A stretch of 64,000 nucleotides of DNA, taken from the NCBI GenBank assembly GCA_002298785.1, contig DBMR01000071.1:1-64000 (forward strand), read 5' to 3'. The stretch is from Verrucomicrobia subdivision 3 bacterium UBA693 (GTDB taxonomy: Bacteria > Verrucomicrobiota > Verrucomicrobiia > Limisphaerales > UBA8199). This document shows, piece by piece, positions 1 to 8,489 of this stretch. Below the pieces are notes generated by a model, which was not told where the DNA came from, ran no database searches, and saw nothing but the letters and a program-made list of their open reading frames with translations. The first letter of the stretch is position 1; each line of letters begins with the position of its first letter. The translations under genes and the position numbers were made by a program.

Positions 1-2731
1 GATCAGCCGTAACGCTCAACGCAGCATGGTTGATGGTCAAGTTTCCCGGATTGAATGTGACCGTGTAGTTGCCACTGGTTAGTCCGCTCGGGGTGACGGC
101 ATAAGTCCCCACGTTCTCGCCTGGTGCACGGGTGAAACCCAGGCTGCCACCCAAGACCGCTGCGGTCTCGCTGTTCACGAACCCGGCATAGGTCACTGTG
201 AATGTCGGGTCCGCCGCACCGTAAGTCTTGGTCTTCGCATCGGCGGTGACGCTGAGCGGCACCGGCGAAATATCCATCACGTTTCCGACAAAAATAATAG
301 AGTAGTTGCTGTTCACCGTCAGCGAACCCTGCGTGATGCTGTAAGGGCCGCCGGTTACCGTTTCCCCGGCCGTCCGCGTCAACTTACCGGTCACCACCGC
401 CGCGACGGTGTCGGCCAACTGCAATCCGCTCGCGATAAAGGTCAGCGGCGGATCGGCAGCGCCATAGAACTTGCCTTGCGGCTCCGCAGTGATCGTCAAA
501 GGAGCCGGGTTAACCGACAGCGTAAAGGTATTGGTGACGGTCAGGCTCGGGACGCCGTTGTCGGTAGCGGCGACGGCAACCAGAAAATCGCCGGCCTGGG
601 TAGGGGTCCCGGAGAAAGTTCGCGTCGCCGCGGCGAAAGCTATGCCCGGCGGCAAACCTGACGCCGAATAGGTCAATTGATCATTGTCAGGATCAGTGAA
701 GGTATTGGCCGGAAACTGAAAGTTGAATGAGGCCCCATAAGTGCCGGGGGCGGGATTGCTGATGGGATTTGCCACCACCGGCTTCAGGTTCGACACGATC
801 ACTTTCGCGGAAGTCAGGTCATAACTCACCTGCAGGCCGATGTCGTTGGAAGGATATTGAAAATTCGCGAATGCCCCCGAGCGGGAGAGGGCCGTCAGGA
901 AGGTGAATACCGCGCCGTTCGTGGGGGAAAAACCGTTCGTTAAAGTAACGCTCAGCGTGCCTCCCAAGGCAGCCCCGCCTCCCGCTCCGCCGGCACTGAC
1001 CGTGACCAGGTCGAAATTTGTTCCGGGTTGATACCCTCCCAACTCGATGTGCAACACGCCGGAACTGGTCTGCTGGAAATTTCCCGAGATATCCAACTGG
1101 CCCAGCGGCAGGCCCGGACTGATCGTGCCGGAATTGATGACGTTCATCGTATTCGCCACCGTGACCAGGCCGGTGCCGACCAGCGAACCACCAAGGATCT
1201 GCAGCGGTTGCCCCTGGGCCGTCAAATCGCCGCCTTTTAGAAAAGTCAGACCGGAATTCTGCTGATTGATCGCATAACGCAGGGTATTGGTCCGCACCTC
1301 AACCGTGCCGGTGTTAATGAAGCGAAAATCAATGGAGGTAGCACCAAGGGCCGCCGTCCCCCCGGTTTTCTGGAAGGTGCCCTGGTTAACAAAGAGCGGC
1401 GTGGTCCCGGCACCGGTCGCCATGTTGCCGTCGAAAGTATTGTCAATCGTCGCCCCCGGCAAATTCGTGATCACCGCTCCATTGAGCCCGGTAATATTCC
1501 CCGCGCTCCAGGTCGTGATCACCGGATTTACCAACCTGCAGCCGTTCAAAGCCACGCCGCCAGTGATATTCATCCCGCCGTTGGCCATCACCAGGGCATT
1601 GGTGATCGACCCACCGCTCAAGGTCAACAAGCCGGTAATCGTCACCGGGCTCACACCGCCGAGTGTCCCCTGGGTGAGGTTGACGGCCGCCACCGTGCCC
1701 GAACTATTGTAGTTAATGACACAATTCGCGCCATTGATCGCCAGAGTGGCACTGGTGACATCGCAACCGGCGGCCAGCGTGGCAATTCCGGAAATAAGAT
1801 TAAGCGTGGAACCCGATCCGAACAGGCCGCTTGCGCTGAGCGTGGCGGAACCTCCCAGGCTGAGCACGCTTCCCGCGGACACCAGTGAACCAGCGGCCAG
1901 ACTATGGCTGCCCCCACCCAACTCGACCGTACCCCCAGCCGAGGTGCTGAATGTTCCGGTGTGAGTGCCGCCCCCATCCAGGCTCAGGATGCCGGATGCG
2001 GACTGGGCGACGCCGCTGTTGTGAAACGGGGAGTTGATATTGGCGCTCGCAGATCCACCGGTTTTTCGAAAAAGCCCCGCGTTGTTGAAAGTCGCGGGAG
2101 CCGAGGCCACACTAAGGCGGCCGTCAAAGGCGACATCAAACGTGCCGCCGGCGAGATTGTTGATCACGGCACCGCTGCCGGCCGTGAAGTTTCCGGAACC
2201 CCAGGTCGTGTGACCGGCGTTGCTCAAGGTCCGGGTGGTAAGAGTCACCCCACCGTTGATAGTGAGCGTTCCGGCGCTGGTGATGGTGGTGGTCCCCGTT
2301 CCGCTCATAGTGCCGCTGGCCCAATTCAAAGATCCGGTCACGGTCAAATTCCCCGCGCCGGTGACGGTGCTGTTACCCACCGTCAGCACCAGGACGCCAT
2401 TCGAGTTTACGGTGCTGGCGCCGTTCAGAGTCAGAATCGATCGGCCGAGCGAGAGCGTCTGCTGCCCGCTGGTGCCGCCGAGCGCCAGGCTGGCTACGGT
2501 GGGATTCACGGAGTCCGGCACGGTCACCGTGTAGGTGCCGATATTGGTGATGATTGCATTATCGGCCGCGGTCGGCACCTGGGCGGGCGACCAATTGGCC
2601 GCCGCGTTCCACAGTCCGGTGCCGCCGATCCAGGTCAAATCGGTGGCGTTCGCTACCTGGCCCGCGAGCAACATCGCACCCAAAACCGCCCACCGCACCA
2701 TTCTTACCCCAGTCATTAGTTGTTTTGTCAT
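1..2731 (-). CDS. Secreted beta-repeat protein with MBG domains, 3' end outside the window
   Basis: Reading the minus strand from ATG 2731 gives one uninterrupted frame of about 910 codons with no stop before base 1, so the C-terminus lies beyond the left edge. The N-terminus has a hydrophobic signal segment (around VRWAVLGAMLLAGQ) ending near ANA. Next comes a region of about 600 residues rich in Gly, Ser, Thr and Asn, with recurring phrases such as FNNAGLFRKTGG and VNQGTFQKTGG, as in autotransporter-type beta-helix proteins. At roughly residues 660-745 there is a cadherin/He_PIG-like module (FTDPDNDQLTYSASGLPPG). It is followed by tandem MBG-type modules, each with a KxYGAADP motif, the third of which is cut by the edge. 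Inference: an exported surface or extracellular protein. An in-frame ATG at 2716 is an alternative start. No clear Shine-Dalgarno sequence precedes either. Confidence 0.85.
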   Translation of the reverse strand, partial: MTKQLMTGVRMVRWAVLGAMLLAGQVANATDLTWIGGTGLWNAAANWSPAQVPTAADNAIITNIGTYTVTVPDSVNPTVASLALGGTSGQQTLSLGRSILTLNGASTVNSNGVLVLTVGNSTVTGAGNLTVTGSLNWASGTMSGTGTTTITSAGTLTINGGVTLTTRTLSNAGHTTWGSGNFTAGSGAVINNLAGGTFDVAFDGRLSVASAPATFNNAGLFRKTGGSASANINSPFHNSGVAQSASGILSLDGGGTHTGTFSTSAGGTVELGGGSHSLAAGSLVSAGSVLSLGGSATLSASGLFGSGSTLNLISGIATLAAGCDVTSATLAINGANCVINYNSSGTVAAVNLTQGTLGGVSPVTITGLLTLSGGSITNALVMANGGMNITGGVALNGCRLVNPVITTWSAGNITGLNGAVITNLPGATIDNTFDGNMATGAGTTPLFVNQGTFQKTGGTAALGATSIDFRFINTGTVEVRTNTLRYAINQQNSGLTFLKGGDLTAQGQPLQILGGSLVGTGLVTVANTMNVINSGTISPGLPLGQLDISGNFQQTSSGVLHIELGGYQPGTNFDLVTVSAGGAGGGAALGGTLSVTLTNGFSPTNGAVFTFLTALSRSGAFANFQYPSNDIGLQVSYDLTSAKVIVSNLKPVVANPISNPAPGTYGASFNFQFPANTFTDPDNDQLTYSASGLPPGIAFAAATRTFSGTPTQAGDFLVAVAATDNGVPSLTVTNTFTLSVNPAPLTITAEPQGKFYGAADPPLTFIASGLQLADTVAAVVTGKLTRTAGETVTGGPYSITQGSLTVNSNYSIIFVGNVMDISPVPLSVTADAKTKTYGAADPTFTVTYAGFVNSETAAVLGGSLGFTRAPGENVGTYAVTPSGLTSGNYTVTFNPGNLTINHAALSVTAD

Positions 2732-2871
2732 AGGTCAAATTGTCGCCGGCATCATCAGGTGCGCGGCTTACCTGTAGGAGACGCCAACCCGGGTTTGGTT
2801 CCCGAAAAAGTGCGATTTGCGTTTGCCCCGGCCGGCACCGGGGATAAATTGGAGGAATATTCACCAGTAAT

Positions 2872-3477
2872 ATGGGTAAACGAGACGAACGTGTCGACGC
2901 CTACCTGGCGCAGGCCCCTGAATTCGCCCGGCCAATCCTGGCCCACCTGCGGGAGGTGGTGCATGAGGGCTGCCCCGCCGTCGAGGAAACGCTGAAATGG
3001 AGCATGCCTTCCTTTGATTACAAAGGACTCCTGTGCGGCATGGCCGCCTTCAAGCAACACGCCACGTTCGGATTCTGGAAGCATGAGCTCGTGGTGGGCG
3101 GGACGGCTGAGCGAACCGCCATGGGCAGCTTCGGACGCCTCCTCTCGTTGCGGGATCTGCCTTCAAAGAAAATCCTGCTGGGCTACATTCGCAAGGCGGC
3201 GGCGCTCAACGATGCGGGCGTGAAAGCCCCGTCACGCGCGCGCGCCAAATCCGGAACCAAACGCGAGCTGACTGTGCCCGATTTCCTCCTTGCCGCGCTG
3301 AAAAGCAACCCAAAGGCGGCGGCCAATTTCGAGCAGTTCAGTTACAGCCACAAAAGGGAGTATGTCGAGTGGCTGACCGGCGCGAAACGCGAGGAGACCC
3401 GGCAAAAACGCCTCCAGACCGCCCTGGCGTGGATCGCCGAGGGCAAAACACAAAACTGGAAATATATGAACTGCTGA
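2872..3477 (+). CDS. DUF1801 and YdeI/OmpD-associated domain protein
   Basis: A 201-residue cytoplasmic protein. Residues about 10-105 match the DUF1801 fold (frataxin-like, YdhG type), with the characteristic ETLKWSMPSF and GFWKHELVVGG segments. Residues about 130-195 match the YdeI/OmpD-associated domain, with the VPDFLLAALKSNPKA start and the EYVEWLTGAKREETRQKR helix. This two-domain order is common for YdeI-like proteins in soil bacteria. No enzymatic activity is established for the family, and the proposed roles (bacteriocin protection, metal handling) are not demonstrated here. The gene stands alone: divergent from the beta-repeat protein on its left and convergent, 31 bp away, with the glycosidase on its right. 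Confidence 0.85.
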   Translation: MGKRDERVDAYLAQAPEFARPILAHLREVVHEGCPAVEETLKWSMPSFDYKGLLCGMAAFKQHATFGFWKHELVVGGTAERTAMGSFGRLLSLRDLPSKKILLGYIRKAAALNDAGVKAPSRARAKSGTKRELTVPDFLLAALKSNPKAAANFEQFSYSHKREYVEWLTGAKREETRQKRLQTALAWIAEGKTQNWKYMNC

Positions 3478-3508
3478 GCGGCCGCGAAGCAGTGGCGCCT
3501 TCGCCTGG

Positions 3509-5737
3509 TTACTTGCTTTCCAGCCCGGCGATGATATCGCCCTGGATTTCGCTTCGAGTCACCGCGAACAACGCAGGCCGCCACGGGTCGAGCGTGAACC
3601 GGAACCGAGCCACGTGGCCAAGATACTTTTGAGTGCTGAGGTCATACACATGACCAGGCGCGGCAAGGCTGGCCTCCACTTCTACGGTCCTTTCGAGCGC
3701 TTCATTGCCGCCCGCCTGCTTTAGGTCCTCGCTCATCTGATAATTGATGTTGCGCTCAAAGGCGAGCAGGCGATGGGGACCCATCTGATAACGATGCACC
3801 CGCGTCCGCGCGGCTGGATCGACCGTGACCGGCGGTCTGAGCGCTCCCAATTGCGCGGAAATCCAGGCGGCCCAGTCGAGCTTGCCCTGGAGCCGATCCA
3901 CGGAGTATGGCCCGCCGCCGCTGGCGTTGAGCTTTGGCCCGCCCCGCTCTCCAGTCGCCACCACCGTTGCATCGGACACCGGCCCCAAATCCTCAAACGG
4001 ACCGCGCGCGCGGAGCTTGCCGTGTTCATCAAACAGCCCGGGCATGCCTTCCCAGAAAAGCATCCGCTTTCCGCTCGCATCCGCTCCGCCCGTCAGATGT
4101 TCGCGAATTTTTCGCGCTTCGCGGTCCGACATCGCCCGGGAATTCGCCAGCACCAGCGCGCCAGGGCCTGCAGTGGGCAACTGGCCCGCTTCGATTTGTT
4201 CCGAAGAAACGAATCTCGGGCTGAAGCCGAGGTCCTGAAACACTTTGAGCCAACCGTTTCGCGTGCCGGCCATCCGGTTGTGGTCCGCCTCGAAGCTCGA
4301 GAAGCGGCGCAGCCAGGTCGAACCATCCACCGTTGACTCGATGAGCCAATCCGCCTGGATGCTGGGCTGGGAGTAGTGAATGAAGACCGGGTCCCACTCC
4401 GGCTGGGCCCGCATGAATAGCCGCGCCAGGGGTGATGCCATCTCCTGCAGCACGGGAGCCAGTGCCCGGGCCTTGGGCGTCAGTTCGTAATTCGGATGCT
4501 TCCAATCCAGGCAATCCTCGCTCCACCAGATTATGCAGCCGCGGTCCCCTTCCAGCAACAGGTGCCAAAGCCGGCGCGACGCCGTCGCCGTTTCCTTCTC
4601 AAAAACGGTGGTAACCATCGTCTTTCCCGGCATGAAAGAGCCCAAAATCTCGCGCGCGTTGCCGATGTCATACGGCTCCATCCAATCAAGCGCTTGCCCC
4701 AGGCGCCAGAGGTCGTAGCCACCGAACGCGTGCGGCATCTGCGTCCCTTCAACACCCACCGGGGTGCGCGGATCCACCTCGCGAGCCGCCTGCCGGAGAC
4801 GATCGAGCGTTCGCGCCAGGGTCAGATCCATGTAGGTCCGGAAATCGGACCAGGGCGAGAAATTCCAACTCGTAGGACTTTTTCTGGCCTCGATCGGATC
4901 GAATTTCACGCGGCTCACCGCCGCCCAATCCGGTTTCCCGCGCGGCATCGCCTCCCCGCTGGCCATCCGGTGCTTGATCTGGTCGGTGGTGAACGGCTTC
5001 ACCTCGTCCCACGAGCCAAACCGCGTCTCCCATTGCACGTTCAGCGCGGCAAGATCGACATACTGTGTTTTGAGCCAGTCGCGAAAACCCGCCAGCGTCA
5101 CTGGGTGAAAATCGTAATCAAACGGGTTCGCGGAAATCGTGGTGGAAAGCTCATCGCGAATATCGTAAGCGACCGGTTCATGGTCCCTGGCTTTTCGCGC
5201 GATCCGTCGCATTTCGCCCCGGGCCCAGTTCAACCATTCCGGATCATCCAGAGCATAATCCCGCACCAGGGCGAAATCCGGACGCCCGTCCCGCGCCCAT
5301 TGCGTGACGAATTTGTCCCAGTCGCTGACCTTCGAGTTCCACTTCAGGCAAAGCCCCCGGTTCACCATGTTTTCAACATAAAACGGAAACCGGTTGTCGA
5401 GCAGCGGACCCAAATCGCCATCGCCGTAAACCATCGCGGTATTGATCCCCATCTCCTTGAGCCGTTGAAAGAAAAGGGGGATTTTGTCGCGATCCTTGTA
5501 GGCGGTGTCTCCCACCCACATGATGGTCCGGTATTGATCCCAGGTCCGAACCTGGTTCGTCGCTTGGGACCATGCCGGGCTCACCGCCAGGGCCAGAATG
5601 GCCAGCACCAGGCTTATGCATCGATTGGGGCTCTCATGCTTTCGATGCGGGCAATGGGTCGCGTTTCCGGACCTTGTCGCTTCCTGTTGTACTGGAAACG
5701 TCCATCGGTAGAAGTCTAACGAGCCAGGAGTTTTCAT
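3509..5737 (-). CDS. Exported GH42-like glycoside hydrolase (beta-galactosidase type)
   Basis: A 742-residue protein whose N-terminal half reads like the GH-A (GH42) TIM barrel. It starts with a strand and helix around KIPLFFQRLKEMGINTAMVYG, then a conserved YDIRDELS strand end at about residues 191-198 (E196 is a candidate acid/base), then the GH42-like segment FRDWLKTQYVDLAALNVQW. A later GVEGTQMP segment contains a candidate nucleophile Glu. The C-terminal third resembles a trimerisation or Rossmann-like domain plus a small beta domain. A hydrophobic segment at about residues 41-57 (ISLVLAILALAVSPAWS) indicates export, although the stretch before it is unusually long; no other in-frame ATG fits better. 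It starts 5 bp after the miaA stop, so it is probably co-transcribed with it. The substrate is not readable from sequence. Confidence 0.75.
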   Translation of the reverse strand: MKTPGSLDFYRWTFPVQQEATRSGNATHCPHRKHESPNRCISLVLAILALAVSPAWSQATNQVRTWDQYRTIMWVGDTAYKDRDKIPLFFQRLKEMGINTAMVYGDGDLGPLLDNRFPFYVENMVNRGLCLKWNSKVSDWDKFVTQWARDGRPDFALVRDYALDDPEWLNWARGEMRRIARKARDHEPVAYDIRDELSTTISANPFDYDFHPVTLAGFRDWLKTQYVDLAALNVQWETRFGSWDEVKPFTTDQIKHRMASGEAMPRGKPDWAAVSRVKFDPIEARKSPTSWNFSPWSDFRTYMDLTLARTLDRLRQAAREVDPRTPVGVEGTQMPHAFGGYDLWRLGQALDWMEPYDIGNAREILGSFMPGKTMVTTVFEKETATASRRLWHLLLEGDRGCIIWWSEDCLDWKHPNYELTPKARALAPVLQEMASPLARLFMRAQPEWDPVFIHYSQPSIQADWLIESTVDGSTWLRRFSSFEADHNRMAGTRNGWLKVFQDLGFSPRFVSSEQIEAGQLPTAGPGALVLANSRAMSDREARKIREHLTGGADASGKRMLFWEGMPGLFDEHGKLRARGPFEDLGPVSDATVVATGERGGPKLNASGGGPYSVDRLQGKLDWAAWISAQLGALRPPVTVDPAARTRVHRYQMGPHRLLAFERNINYQMSEDLKQAGGNEALERTVEVEASLAAPGHVYDLSTQKYLGHVARFRFTLDPWRPALFAVTRSEIQGDIIAGLESK

Positions 5738-5742
5738 CGCAT

Positions 5743-6648
5743 TTATGAAGGTTCACCGATCCATTCCTGAATGCGCTCGCGCGCCTCCTGGAAATAATCA
5801 CCGCCGGGATCCAGCCAAATAATACTCGAGTCACGCCTGAACCAGGTGAGTTGCCCTTTGGCGAACTGGCGAATGGCGATGCCAAGCTGTTCCTGCAGTT
5901 CGCTGACACTGCTCAATTCTCGGCGGAGATATCGCGTGATGTAACGGTATTCCAGCCCGAGCTTTTCCAACCGGATATCAGACACCCCACGGGAGCGGAG
6001 CCCGGCAACTTCCTCGATCATGCCATTCGTGAGGCGGTCCCGGAGCCGCTTTTCAATACGTTTCTCCAGTATTTCGCGGGGCCAGGTCAAACCCAATTGC
6101 AGGCAGTGGTATCGCGGACTCTTGTTCTGCGCGGCGGCATTCGCAACGCCGGCCGAGACAATCTCTACCGCACGTATGAGCCGGCGCCGATTGCTTTTAT
6201 CAATCCGACTGGCGGCGTCCGGATCGCGCTGTTCAAGCCGCTCGACCAGGTCAGCCAAAGGCATGGTCTCTAGTTCGGCCCGCAATTCTTCGTTCGGAGG
6301 CACGTCGACCAACTCATACCCTTCAACGACCGCGCTGATGTACAACCCCGTTCCGCCTAAGAGAAAGGGCATTTTGCCTGCCCCGGAAATGTCGTCGATG
6401 GCGCGGTAGGCCGCCCGCTGATATTGGGCCAGCGAGAAATATTCGGAAACCTCAGCGACGTCGAGGAGGTGATGCTTTACCGTCCCCGCCTGGGCCGGCG
6501 TGATCTTCCCGCTGCCCAGGTCCAGGCCGCGATAAACCTGGCGCGAATCGGCAGAGATAATTTCGCCGCCGAAATGCTTCGCCAGGCGAATCCCCAACTC
6601 GCTCTTTCCGGAGGCATTGGTTCCCAGGATGACAACCAGCTTCTTCAT
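5743..6648 (-). CDS. miaA: tRNA dimethylallyltransferase
   Basis: A 301-residue enzyme that transfers a dimethylallyl group to N6 of adenosine 37 in tRNAs reading codons that begin with U. The P-loop GTNASGKS lies at residues 9-16, followed by the MiaA-specific SADSRQVYRGLDLGSGK segment. Further on is GGTGLYISAVVEGY, and near the C-terminus RQFAKGQLTWFRRD, the tRNA-binding and catalytic segment. Length is normal for the family. The glycosidase gene starts 5 bp downstream, which suggests a shared transcript. About 530 bp without a convincing gene lies on its upstream side. Confidence 0.97.
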   Translation of the reverse strand: MKKLVVILGTNASGKSELGIRLAKHFGGEIISADSRQVYRGLDLGSGKITPAQAGTVKHHLLDVAEVSEYFSLAQYQRAAYRAIDDISGAGKMPFLLGGTGLYISAVVEGYELVDVPPNEELRAELETMPLADLVERLEQRDPDAASRIDKSNRRRLIRAVEIVSAGVANAAAQNKSPRYHCLQLGLTWPREILEKRIEKRLRDRLTNGMIEEVAGLRSRGVSDIRLEKLGLEYRYITRYLRRELSSVSELQEQLGIAIRQFAKGQLTWFRRDSSIIWLDPGGDYFQEARERIQEWIGEPS

Positions 6649-7176
6649 GGTCAGCCGCTTTGTTTCCTGCCTTTATCCCGGCAACTCGGGGTTGATTTCA
6701 ACACAAGGCCTTCCTCACCGGAGGAGATGAAACCGCCCATGAACCAGCAGGCGGAAACACGACTGATCGCAGTTGGGGAGACCGTGGCGGGATCAAGGAT
6801 GACCTGAACGCCACGTCGGCTTCTCAAGATGCTGGAAAGCATGAAACCAAGGCCCCTTCATACCTCGAATCGTCATTTTCTGACTTGGTCTTCATTCATT
6901 CACCAAAGCTTAGTCACCCTCCGCACAAAGTTCCAGAGGCTGCCCGTCTCCGGAGTTATACTAACTACCAAAGCATTTCGCCCCAACAAAAAACTGGCAA
7001 ACCGGAGGCATGCTGTCCAACGCGTGATATGACAAGATTTTTCTGATAGTAAGATACTAACCGGAGGGGTAAAGTTGCACTGAACGGTAAGTGCTAATGA
7101 ACAACTTACTTGAAATCCAGGGGAGGAAATTGCGGCTGGGATCAGCTAACCAGCCGCCGCTTAATCACAGTTAGTC
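6649..7176. other. Gene-poor spacer between miaA and the small plus-strand genes
   Basis: No convincing coding region is present: the open frames here are short, lack family signatures and use codons unlike the neighbours. The left part must carry the miaA promoter, but no clear -35/-10 pair could be identified. The right part is relatively AT-rich (about 7024-7060) and leads into the imperfect palindrome annotated separately at 7056-7175. A short frame of 25 codons starting at 7098 overlaps that palindrome and is not called as a gene. Confidence 0.6.
7056..7175 (+). repeat. attC-like imperfect palindrome, site A
   Basis: The outer ends ACTAAC (7056-7061) and GTTAGT (7170-7175) are exact inverted complements. 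Inside are two hairpins: GTAAGT/ACTTAC, and an 8-bp stem GCGGCTGG (7132-7139) with CCAGCCGC (7150-7157). The right arm, CTTAATCA followed by GTTAG, resembles the L'-R' arm of classical integron attC sites (CTTAACTCA, then GTTAG). The next gene begins immediately after it. The fit is suggestive only, and the left L'' arm is not convincing. Confidence 0.4.
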
Positions 7177-7686
7177 ATGAAAGCTCTGATGCTCAAGTCA
7201 GCCGTCATCGTCTTGGCTGCCACGACGATGTTCACCGTAGGAGATTGTGCGGAAGACAAGCCATCCAGTTCGCAACCCGCTAGCTCGAACCAAAGCACAA
7301 ATGCACCCGCAATTTCCGCCTATCCAACCAACAGCCTTCTGGGCTTTATGCGGAGCCTGAAAGAACCTATCGTCCTTGATCAGAACCCGGAGCGGAGAAT
7401 TGCCAAAAAGGGCCGAACCAGCGTAGATGAGGTTCAAGTCTTCGCGCTCAAAGATGGTGGCGGAGCCCGTCTCTGCATTTCCTTTTACGGTGCCTATGAT
7501 GAAGCATGGCTAAAGACAAACAAACATGCGTTGTTGGTCCTGCGTCCGGCGCCAATCGAGCAATACGGGTGGGGTGGATACGCACCAGAACGCGGTTCGG
7601 AGGAAGAGAAAGAGGTGGCCAGAGTCCTGGCCGCTGCCACCGGGGAGAATCCGAAGAAGTATCTTGAGCTTGTTCCGCATGACTAA
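7177..7686 (+). CDS. Small exported protein of unknown function
   Basis: A 169-residue protein. Its N-terminal hydrophobic stretch (SAVIVLAATTMFTVG) and small residues around 22-25 look like a Sec signal peptide. The cysteine in GDCAED does not fit a standard lipobox, so lipidation is doubtful. A Ser/Pro/Asn-rich linker follows (about 28-47), then a compact domain with a LRPAPIEQYGWGGY segment. I do not recognise the family. It is the first of four consecutive short plus-strand genes with no shared function and palindromic spacers. The start ATG directly follows the attC-like site A, and the stop codon TAA lies inside the left arm of site B. Confidence 0.7.
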   Translation: MKALMLKSAVIVLAATTMFTVGDCAEDKPSSSQPASSNQSTNAPAISAYPTNSLLGFMRSLKEPIVLDQNPERRIAKKGRTSVDEVQVFALKDGGGARLCISFYGAYDEAWLKTNKHALLVLRPAPIEQYGWGGYAPERGSEEEKEVARVLAAATGENPKKYLELVPHD

Positions 7687-7707
7687 CCCTTTTGTGCAGC
7701 GTTCGGC
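7682..7707 (+). repeat. Short attC-like junction, site B
   Basis: Between two short genes, ACTAAC (7682-7687, same as the left end of site A and overlapping the TAA stop) is followed 13 bp later by GTTCGGC (7701-7707), preceded by GC. The right core has the GCGTT[A/C]G pattern seen at sites C and D. At 26 bp it is too short for a complete attC, so it would be a truncated or rearranged site, or a coincidence. Confidence 0.25.
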
Positions 7708-7716
7708 AACAAACCT

Positions 7717-7950
7717 ATGACTCACGAGGAACTCATAGCCATCGCACGAGAGCAGGCCAAGGGCTTTGATGATCCTGAGGGGTGTTGTCCTCAGATTGGG
7801 GACCTTCCCAAGTCTCGGGCTGTGGATGCGGTCGTCGTGTATTTCGAAAGCGATGAACACAACGGGATGATTGAGGTGATTCTCCAACGCGACTCGGGTA
7901 AGTTGCTTGGCGCGACGCTGAGTCCCCACAAACCCAAAGCAGCTACATGA
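7717..7950 (+). CDS. Small cytoplasmic protein of unknown function (77 aa)
   Basis: The 77-residue product begins MTHEELIAIAREQAKG and has a CC pair at about residues 23-24, then a beta-rich stretch (AVVVYFESDEHNGMIEVIL) and a GKLLGATLSP end. There is no signal peptide or membrane segment. The layout (amphipathic helix followed by beta strands ending in a conserved-looking Pro) resembles small immunity-type or cassette-borne proteins, but I cannot assign a family. It lies between attC-like sites B and C in the row of orphan plus-strand genes. Confidence 0.6.
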   Translation: MTHEELIAIAREQAKGFDDPEGCCPQIGDLPKSRAVDAVVVYFESDEHNGMIEVILQRDSGKLLGATLSPHKPKAAT

Positions 7951-7957
7951 CCCGATC

Positions 7958-8050
7958 GCCAAACCAGAGCGCTTCAGGCATGGGCGGGATTAGGTCTCTG
8001 TTTCATGGCGTACGCACCTGGCCCGCCCTGCCGGAGCTTTCGCGTTAGAG
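7958..8050 (+). repeat. attC-like imperfect palindrome, site C
   Basis: This is the best candidate recombination site. The left core GCCAAAC (7958-7964) approximates RYYYAAC, and the right core is GCGTTAGAG (GTTAG at 8044-8048). The central stem GGCATGGGCGGG (7977-7988) pairs with CCCGCCCTGCC (8022-8032) over 11 bp with one unpaired T. Extrahelical bases of this kind are a hallmark of attC hairpins. Total length of about 93 bp is within the known attC range. The downstream gene starts 9 bp after the right core. Confidence 0.45.
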
Positions 8051-8058
8051 TGCATGAC

Positions 8059-8394
8059 ATGAACACTCGCGGGCTGGCCCCAGTAATGAACAACACCAAG
8101 TGGGAGGAACTCCGCTTGGCGATGTATTCACTCGGCGACCTCCACCCCAAGTGGCGCACCAAGGATGTGGAAACCGGGTTCATACCGGAATGGGATGGGG
8201 AATGGTACTACCACTTTCGTAACGGGGACTACGAATCCATTGAGTGGGTGGAGATAAAAGTTGCGTCACCAGAGCAGGACCAAGCGGTTCTTCGTGCCCT
8301 CAAATCGATCCACGTTCCCGGTGAGAGGACCGAACACGGTTACCGGGTTTTCGGCTATGTCGAGCCCGGGACGGCAGTGAATTACATCGAATGA
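8059..8394 (+). CDS. DUF6678-like protein
   Basis: A protein of 111 residues from ATG 8059 (an ATG at 8086, giving MNNTKWEELRLAMYSL, is the likelier core start). The sequence carries HPKWRTKDVETGFIPEWDGEW, then YESIEWVEIKV and IHVPGERTEHGYRVFGY. These resemble the DUF6678 family, a set of small proteins of unknown function. An open frame extends back to 8005, but that part lies inside palindrome site C and is rejected. The stop codon sits in the left arm of palindrome D. Confidence 0.65.
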   Translation: MNTRGLAPVMNNTKWEELRLAMYSLGDLHPKWRTKDVETGFIPEWDGEWYYHFRNGDYESIEWVEIKVASPEQDQAVLRALKSIHVPGERTEHGYRVFGYVEPGTAVNYIE

Positions 8395-8489
8395 ACTCCA
8401 ACCATCAGCCTGCACTGAACAACCGGACCGACGTCCGTTTGCAATTCGGCAGCCAGCGGCCAGGCGCCAGCAAGGCTGCGCGTTCGATG
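8385..8489 (+). repeat. attC-like imperfect palindrome, site D
   Basis: The outer arms CATCGAA (8385-8391) and TTCGATG (8483-8489) are exact inverted complements. CAGCCTGC pairs with GCAAGGCTG over 8 bp with one bulged A, and a central hairpin CGGAC/GTCCG is present. The right core GCGTTCGATG differs by one base from the common class 1 attC end GCGTTAGATG. The left arm overlaps the stop of the preceding gene and the right arm contains the ATG of the next gene, as expected for cassette boundaries. Confidence 0.42.

Noticed and set aside
6829..7032. 67-codon plus-strand frame in the miaA upstream gap
   Set aside because: No family match, no ribosome-binding site, atypical composition; treated as non-coding.
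8005..8058. Longer N-terminus for the DUF6678-like gene
   Set aside because: The extra codons lie inside the imperfect palindrome at 7958-8050 and do not resemble the family; internal ATGs fit better.
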